DNA of 64,000 nt from Pegoplata infirma (taxonomy: Eukaryota; Arthropoda; Insecta; Diptera; Anthomyiidae). Numbering within the stretch: the first letter of the stretch is position 1; every line of letters starts with the position of its first letter. The notes under the pieces are model-generated. The model saw nothing but the letters and a program-made list of their open reading frames with translations, had not been told where the DNA came from and searched no databases. The position numbers and the translations under genes were made by a program. The stretch is from the NCBI GenBank assembly GCA_963921195.1, contig OY992538.1, positions 11,122,330 to 11,186,329 on the forward strand. Direction: 5' to 3'. This document shows positions 58,037 to 64,000 of the stretch, one piece after another.

Positions 58037-59596
58037 GGACCTTTTTATAAAAGGTACTTATTATAATAGGTACTTTTATAAAAGGTACTTTTTATAAAAG
58101 ATACTTTTTATAAAAGGTACTTTTTATAAAAGGTACTTTTTATTAAAAATACTTTTTATAAAAGGTACTTTTTATAAAAGGTACTTTTTATAAAAGGTAC
58201 TTTTTATAAAAGGTACTTTTTATAAAAGGTACTTTTTATAAAAGGTGCTTTTTATAAAAGGTACTTTTTATAAAAGGTACTTTTTATAAAAGGTACTTTT
58301 TATAAAAGGTACTGTTTATAAAAGGTACTTTTTATAAAAGGTACTTTTTATAAAAGGTACTTTTTATAAAAGGTACTTTTTATAAAAGGTACTTTTTATA
58401 AAAGGTACTTTTTATAAAAGGTACTTTTTATAAAAGGTACTTTTTATAAAAGGTACTTTTTATAAAAGGTACTTTTTATAAAAGGTACTTTTTATAAAAG
58501 GTACTTTTTATAAAAGGTACTTTTTATAAAAGGTACTTTTTATAAAAGGTACTTTTTATAAAAGGTACTTTTTATAAAAGGTACTTTTTATAAAAGGTAC
58601 TTTTTATAAAAGGTACTTTTTATAAAAGGTACTTTTTATAAAAGGTGCTTTTTATAAAAGGTACTTTTTATAAAAGGTACTTTTTATAAAAGGTACTTTT
58701 TATAAAAGGTACTTTTTATAAAAGGTACTTTTTATAAAAGGTACTTTTTATAAAAGGTACTTTTTATAAAAGGTACTTTTTAGAAAAGGTACTTTTTAGA
58801 AAAGGTACTTTTTAGAAAAGGTACTTTTTATAAAAGGTACTTTTTAGAAAAGGTACTTTTTATAAAAGGTACTTTTTATAACAGGTACTTTTTATAAAAT
58901 GTGCTTTTTATAAAAGGTACTTTTATAACAGGTACTTTTTATAAAATGTGCTTTTTATAAAAGGTACTTTTTATAAAAGGTACTTTTTATAAAAGGTACT
59001 TTTTATAAAAGGTACTTTTTATAAAAGGTACTTTTTATAAATTGTACTTTTTATAAAAGGTACTTTTTATAAAAGGTACTTTTTATAAAAGGTACTTTTT
59101 ATAAAAGGTACTTTTTATAAAAGGTACTTTTTATAAAAGGTACTTTTTATAAAAGGTACTTTTTATAAAAGGTACTTTTTATAAAAGGTACTTTTTATAA
59201 AATGTGCTTTTTATAAAAGGTGCTTTTTATAAAAGGTACTTTTTATAAAAGGTACTTTTTATAAAAGTTACTTTTTATAAAAGGTACTTTTTATAAAAGG
59301 TACTTTTTATAAAAGGTACTTTTTATAAAAGGTACTTTTTATAAATTGTACTTTTTATAAAAGGTACTTTTTATAAAAGGTACTTTTTATAAAAGGTACT
59401 TTTTATAAAAGGTACTTTTTATAAAAGGTACTTTTTATAAAAGGTACTTTTTATAAAATGTACTTTTTATAAAAGGTACTTTTTATAAAAGTTACTTTTT
59501 ATAAAAGGTACTCTTTATAAAAGGTACTTTTTATAAACGGTACTTTTTATAAAAGGTACTTTTTATAAAAGGTACCTTTTAGAAATGGTACTTTTG
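58037..59596 (+). repeat. 16-bp minisatellite, about 97 units
   Basis: The consensus GGTACTTTTTATAAAA is repeated with almost constant 16-bp phase over 1.56 kb. Variants include GGTGCTTTTT, a TAGAAAA cluster at 58780-58860, and a local higher-order duplication at about 58875-58965 (AACAGG...AAATGTGC). Each unit contains TATAAAA and a self-complementary TTTTATAAAA. It lies in the intron about 430 bp downstream of exon B on the minus strand. Confidence 0.95.
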
Positions 59597-60029
59597 AATT
59601 AACGTGTCAAATTTTAAGTCTTTAGCTTCAATGTTTTGGGATGGGCGATCAGTCAGTCACAAAAATCTATTTATGAGAACAATTCTTAACATTATGATTA
59701 AGTTTTTTATAATTACATTTTTTTCAGTGTATTAGTTAATAAAAAAGACTTAAGTTCAAAATAACAACCCAAACAAAAAACCCCTTATAAAAACAAGAGA
59801 CAACTATTACTTAAGGCAATACTAGAAAAAACAACAATAAAACTGTTGAAGATGAAGGTAAAATAACAACAACAACCAATAGTGTCCTCCTCCTCCACTT
59901 AAAACAATATCTCAAGACAATAAACTTTAAGTTACATGGTAAATACTACTCCCAGCAACAGTAACTGTATATAAAAATATAGTAACTACTACTAAAAAGG
60001 AATAAAGAAAAAATAAAATCTGCACTTAC
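59597..60029 (-). other. Intron start downstream of exon B
   Basis: AT-rich intron sequence between the donor of exon B and the 16-bp array. It includes a CTCCTCCTCCACTT stretch at 59886-59899. No further exon seen. Confidence 0.5.
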
Positions 60030-60176
60030 CTGAGCACGTATAGCTGCTAGATGTATTTGTTTGGCGCGTAAATCAAATTTATTCATTGAAAGATCTTCTT
60101 GTGTTTCATTAACTTTATTATACAATTGTCCCTCAATGCCACGGATTTGGTTGCGATTTAAAACGTCAATAGCATC
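60030..60176 (-). CDS. Internal exon of the same coiled-coil protein (exon B)
   Basis: Minus-strand exon of 147 nt (49 codons), phase 0 at both ends. The acceptor is an unusual run of TG repeats directly followed by CAG|GATGCT. The donor is the near-consensus GCTCAG|GTAAGTGCAG at 60029. The peptide runs from DAIDVLNRNQIRGIEGQLYN through KVNETQEDLSMNKFDL to RAKQIHLAAIRAQ, continuing the charged helical character of exon A. The open frame continues past the donor, but the splice site and the end of coding-like composition place the exon end at 60030. Because it is a multiple of three and phase 0 on both sides, skipping it would keep the frame. The next downstream exon must be far away: about 1.56 kb of minisatellite and then kilobases of transposons follow. 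Product unrecognised. Confidence 0.85.
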
Positions 60177-60314
60177 CTGCACACACACACACACATACAC
60201 AGAAAGGAAGAGAGATGGTAACAGTGAAAATGTGTTTTTATAAAAAATAATGAACAGTTGACATTGTTGCTTATGTTGCTGTTATTGTGTTTCTGTTGCC
60301 ATTTTTGTAATTAC
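60177..60314 (-). other. Short intron between exons A and B, with TG-repeat polypyrimidine region
   Basis: GT-AG intron of 138 nt on the minus strand. Its 3' end carries about seven to eight consecutive TG dinucleotides (CA on the plus strand, 60180-60194, then TATGTG), which abut the acceptor CAG of exon B. UG tracts of this sort in other metazoan genes are bound by TDP-43/TBPH or CELF/Bruno-type proteins. That role here is inference. Confidence 0.8.
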
Positions 60315-60440
60315 CTGCAATTGTCTTATTTGCATTTCCAAATCCTGTGCTTCACGTTTCAATGCTTCCAATGCCAGACGTAATGATACGGAGGAATGGC
60401 GATCAAATACCAACTCATTGCGTAAAATTGGTGTCATTTC
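60315..60440 (-). CDS. Internal exon of an unrecognised coiled-coil protein (exon A)
   Basis: Minus-strand exon of 126 nt (42 codons), entering and leaving in phase 0. The acceptor is a T-rich stretch ending in AATAG at 60441 and the donor is CAG|GTAATT at 60314. The peptide begins EMTPILRNELVFDRHSSV and continues through LRLALEALKREAQDLEMQ to IRQLQ. The second half has heptad-spaced Leu/Ile/Met with many Glu, Lys, Arg and Gln, which is coiled-coil character. Base composition and codon use stand out sharply from the AT-rich surroundings. It splices in frame to the exon at 60030-60176 across a 138-nt intron, a normal length for a small dipteran intron. I do not recognise the protein. A coiled-coil scaffold or cytoskeletal/trafficking factor is possible but unproven. 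The call that this is a real exon is firm; the function is unknown. Confidence 0.85.
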
Positions 60441-60474
60441 CTATTGTAGAAATAATAGTAAAAATATATATATG

Positions 60475-62833
60475 GAGCATTCCATGTCAAATCGACACCT
60501 TGAAAAAATTTTTTTTTATTATTTTCTTAATTTGTTTACAGTTTTTAGTACCCTTCGAAAACTCCTTCGTGGTAAATTTTCAAATTTTTTTGATGACCCG
60601 TTCAAAAGATATCGAATTTCAAAAAATTGGTAGTTTCTTCCTTTACTCATAACTTCTTTAATAACACTGTACAACACAAAAAAAAATTACAAGGTCAGAC
60701 CAAAAAAATTTGATTTGACAAAAAAAAAATATACGTGTATCGGCGTTTTGAAAGTTTACATCTGGGTTTCATTTTAGGGGGAGGTAAAGTTTCCCCCAAT
60801 TGCAAGTGTTGTATTGTCAATCGTCATTGAATATCGAGTAAACCTTACGTATAAAGTATATGGTGTGTTCAGAAAATTTATATAAAATGCTACGGAGAAC
60901 ATTTTTGTGGGATACGTTAACCCTCTAACTCCTCAATTTAAGGGTCTTTTTGTCCTTCTTTTCAAAAAGAGCAAAAAACACCATTAAAACAGGGATTTAA
61001 GGTGTTTAAATGTTCCGAAAAAATATTCGCCGTGAAATTTTACTATAAGTCCTTAAATACACCAAAACGGAAAACTCAACCAGAAAGTCTGAAATAAGAC
61101 ACAACAAAAGAGAGCTTAGGGTTAATTTCGCATTTATTAAGAAAATCGAGTAAAGCTTACGTTTAGAGTATATGGTGTGTTCAGCAAATTTATGTAAAAT
61201 GTTACGGAGAACATTTTTGTAGAATATGTTAACCCTCTAACTCCTCAATGTAAGGGTCTTTTTTGTCCTTCTTTTCAAAAAGATCAAAAAACACAAATAC
61301 AACAGGGATTTAAGGGGTTAAAATGTTCCGCAAAAATATTCGCCGTGAAATTTTACTGTAAGTCCCTTTCACAGAAAATATTTTTGCGTACCATTTTAAC
61401 CCCTTAAATACCTGTATTAATGGTGTTTTTTGCTCTTTTTTAAAAGAAGGACAAAAAATACCATTACCTTAAGGAGTTAGAGGGTTAATATATTCTACAA
61501 AAATGTTATCCGTAACATTTTACATAAATTTGCTGAATTCACCATATACATTGAACGTAAGTTTTACTCGATTTTCTTAATAAATGCGAAATTAACCCTA
61601 AGCTCTCTTTTGTTGTGTCTTATTTCTGACTTTCTTGTTGAGTTTTCCATTTTTGTGTATTTAGGGACTTATAGGAAAATTTCACGGCGGATATTTTTGC
61701 GGAACATTTAAACCCCTTAAATCCCTGTTTTAATGGTGTTTTTTGCTTTTTTTGAAAAGAAGGAAAAAAAAGACCCTTATCTTGAGGACTTAGAGGGTTA
61801 ACATGTTCCACAAATATGTTCTCCGTAACATTTTAAATATGCTGAACACACCATATACTTTAAACGTAAGCTTTACTCGATATTCAATAAAGATTGACAA
61901 TACAACATTTGCATTTGGGGGAAACCTTACCTCCCCCTAAAGTTAAACCCAAATGTAAACTTTCAAAATGCCGTTACACGTGTATTTTTTTTTTTGTCTC
62001 TTCTATCAAAATTTTTTGGTCTGACCTTGTAATTTTGGAAAAAATTTGATTTTGTTGTACAGTGTAATGGTCCAAATTGCATTTTTTTTTTTCAAAATTT
62101 TTGTTTTTTTACGTACTTTTAAAAAAAAATCCCAAAAAATTCTTAAAGGCGCTCTAGTATGCGATTTTTAAGTTTTAAAATTTAAATCTCATTTTCGAAA
62201 ATGTTTGTACTCTTAGAATTTTTTGAAATTTTTTTGTGTAAAACTTCTATCGATTCTACAAATTTTTTGGCCAGGAGGATCGTGGGATAACGATTATTAC
62301 TATTTTTTAAAATTTTTTGAAAAAATTTTATTGTAATTTTCCAATCTTAAAATCATTTCTACTGCTCCAATGGTGCGTCATAGAGGGGTCATTTATAAGA
62401 CCGACCCCCATTAATTTTTAAGTTTTAACATTTCTTTGGAACAAACTAATACCCTATCACCAATTTCTAAGGGAGCTCCCAAGCAAAACGACATTTTATA
62501 AATTTGCTCCAACCGCTCTAACTGCCCTAATAGTGCCCTTAAGGCAACAAAATGTATGACCGACCCAAAATATTTTCTCAAAACATTTTCTCTGAACACA
62601 CCTACCCTCTATCTCTAATTGTTAAGGCGGTCCCCATACAATTGTTTTTTATTTTTTGTAAATTTGTTTTATTTAATCAGCTTCTTCAGGCCCAATGGTG
62701 CGTCCGAGAGGGGTCATTAGTGAGACCGACCCCCATTTATTTTTACCCTCCAACATTTTATTACAACATACTTACGCCCTATCTCTACTCCCTAAGTATG
62801 CTTCAATTCAAAATTACACTTTTATAAAATTTG
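60475..62833 (+). repeat. Repeat family C, copy 3, split by a foldback
   Basis: Starts ATGGAGCATTCCATGTCAAA. It is interrupted after ACTCATAACTTCTTTAATA at 60663, resumes at 62067 with ATGGTCCAAATTGCA, and runs to CCCTAAGTATGCTTCAATTC. Copy 2 (ACTTCTTCAATAATGGTCC) gives the uninterrupted sequence. Confidence 0.75.
60665..62064. mobile_element. 1.4-kb foldback with CACTGTACAAC ends
   Basis: CACTGTACAAC at the left and GTTGTACAGTG at the right are exact inverse complements, with TA flanking the right end and TA one base away on the left. The arms pair nearly throughout: TTACAAGGTCAGACCAAAAA, TAGGGGGAGGTAA, TTGTATTGTCAAT, AACCCTCTAACTCCTCAA and AACAGGGATTTAAGG all recur inverted. The left arm has the segment ATCGAGTAAACCTTACGT... 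in two direct copies (60835 and 61146). No frame for a transposase. Absence from the same site in copies 2 and 4 of family C confirms the insertion. Confidence 0.85.
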
Positions 62834-63800
62834 CTCCAACCGTTATGTGTATGGGAGCCTACTTAGGGAGTGGAGATAGGGTATGTTTTAAAAAAATGTT
62901 GCAGGGTAAAAATAAATGTGGGTAGGTCTCACTAATGACCCCTCTCGGACGCACCATTAGACCGGTAGAAGCTGATTAAATAAAACAAATTTACAAAATA
63001 TAAAAAAAATGTATGGGGACCGCCTTAACAATTAGAGATAGAGGATAGGTGTGTTCAAAGAAAATTTTTGGACTAAACAAATATTGTGGGTCGGTCATAC
63101 ATTTTGTTGCTCTAAGGGCGCTCTTATGGCAGTTAGAGCGGTTGGAGAAAATTTTAAAAAAATGTCGTTTTGTGTTGGAGCCCCCTTAGAAATTGGAGAG
63201 AGGGAATTAGTTTGTTCCAAAGAAATTCTAAGACGTAAAAATTAATGGGGGTCGGTCGTATAAATGGCCCCTCTATGACGCACCATTGGAGCAGTAGAAA
63301 TGATTTTAAGATTGGAAAATTACAATAAATTTTTTTCAAAAAATTTAAAAAAACAGTAATAATCGTTATCCCACGATCCTCCTAAGCAAAAAATTTGTAG
63401 AATCGATAGAAGTTTTACACAAAAAAATTTTAAACAAATCGAAGAGTACAAACATTTTCAAAAATGAGATTTAAATTTTTAAACTTAAAAATCGCATACT
63501 AGAGCGCTTTTAAGTATTTTTTGGGATTTTTTTTTAAAAAGTACGTAAAAAAACAAAAATTTAAAAAAAAAAAAAATTGAAATTTGGACCATTATTGAAG
63601 AAGTTATGAGTAAAAGAAGTTTGAGTAAAGGAACAAACTACCACTTTTTTAAAATTCGATATCTTTTGAACGGGTCATCAAAAAAATCTGAAAATTTACC
63701 ACGAAGGATTTTTCAAAGGGTACTAAAAACTGTAAACAAATTAAGAAAATGTAAAAAAAAAAAATTCAAAGTATCCGATTTGACATGGAATGCGTCATAT
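62834..63800 (-). repeat. Repeat family C, copy 4, inverted
   Basis: The reverse complement matches copies 1-3 from CCCTAAGTAGGCTCCCATAC back to the ATTCCATGTCAAATCGGATA start. With copy 3 it forms a palindrome of about 3.3 kb (about 1.9 kb without the insert), centred near 62835. Short open frames on it differ between copies. Confidence 0.75.
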
Positions 63801-64000
63801 GTCTTCATATAAAACAATAACTAACCCACAGGAGAAAATCATACAGGTACACAGTTATGGTTATATAATTGGGAACAAAAATATAGCACTGTAAACTAAT
63901 TGAAAATTTTTTAGTAAAAGTCAAAAAGGTACTCTTTTTTACAACACAATAGAATTTGTTGGGTTTGTCAAATTCCGAACCCAGGGATCTTTTTTAAATG
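63801..64000. other. AT-rich sequence, no feature seen
   Basis: No coding or repeat signal could be assigned in the last 200 bases. Confidence 0.4.

Noticed and set aside
53657..59596. CRISPR array or bacterial repeat interpretation of the tandem arrays
   Set aside because: Units are contiguous without spacers, and the window is plainly a eukaryotic nuclear sequence.
62411..63245. Short frames with shared peptide MSFC-GAPLEIG in family C copies 3 and 4
   Set aside because: The similarity follows from DNA homology of the copies. The frames differ in length and are interrupted in others, so there is no sign of selection for protein.

Overview
The window looks like dipteran nuclear DNA, most likely from a calyptrate fly with a large repeat-rich genome. 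It is very AT-rich, has GT-AG introns, and carries dispersed elements with (GGAC/AGAC)n cores ending near a TATATACTTTATGGGGTC block, as in the mini-me/DINE-1 type elements of Diptera. It also has hAT and Tc1/mariner-type MITEs and one 5'-truncated LINE. No bacterial, viral or CRISPR features were seen. Genus and gene identity cannot be fixed without a search.

The coding content is tiny and all plausible host exons are on the minus strand. Two firm consecutive exons (60315-60440 and 60030-60176, both phase 0, separated by a 138-nt intron) encode 91 residues, largely coiled-coil. A candidate alternative first exon with an ATG and a good donor lies at 38527-38643. A candidate exon lies at about 30649-30764 and a 63-nt candidate cassette exon at 1483-1545. 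They fit one long gene transcribed from high to low coordinates, with introns of about 21-30 kb filled by transposon debris. The gene was not recognised.

The rest is intron and repeat. 1-2690: plain AT-rich intron. 2695-5720: degenerate direct duplications. 7100-10560: degenerate tandem monomers interrupted by a hAT MITE and a CACT-end MITE. 11370-13185: inverted-repeat element. 13355-14818: repeat family C plus a MITE holding tRNA-like pol III boxes. 14820-16500: quiet intron. 16497-25290: foldbacks and mini-me/DINE-like copies. 25443-26039: paired hAT-like MITEs. 26040-27385: quiet intron. 27389-30879: palindrome, LINE fragment and a candidate exon. 31027-37359: a 6.3-kb nested palindrome. 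38113-39640: quiet sequence with the alternative first exon. 39640-49570: nested foldbacks. 49570-52440: quiet intron with a GAGA-type tract. 52447-56518: a multi-layer nested insertion including 47 perfect copies of an 8-bp repeat. 56485-59596: two minisatellites, the second a 1.56-kb array of a TATAAAA-containing 16-mer. 60030-60440: exons. 60470-63800: a 3.3-kb palindrome with another foldback inside one arm.

The main themes are the heavy load of long inverted repeats, which as part of a long pre-mRNA would fold into extended dsRNA, and tandem arrays that seem to arise inside transposons. No clearly novel biochemical system is evident. The points most worth following are the split minus-strand gene, the UG tract at one of its 3' splice sites, the candidate exon hemmed in by transposon sequence, the tRNA-like promoter inside a MITE, and the 16-bp TATAAAA array.
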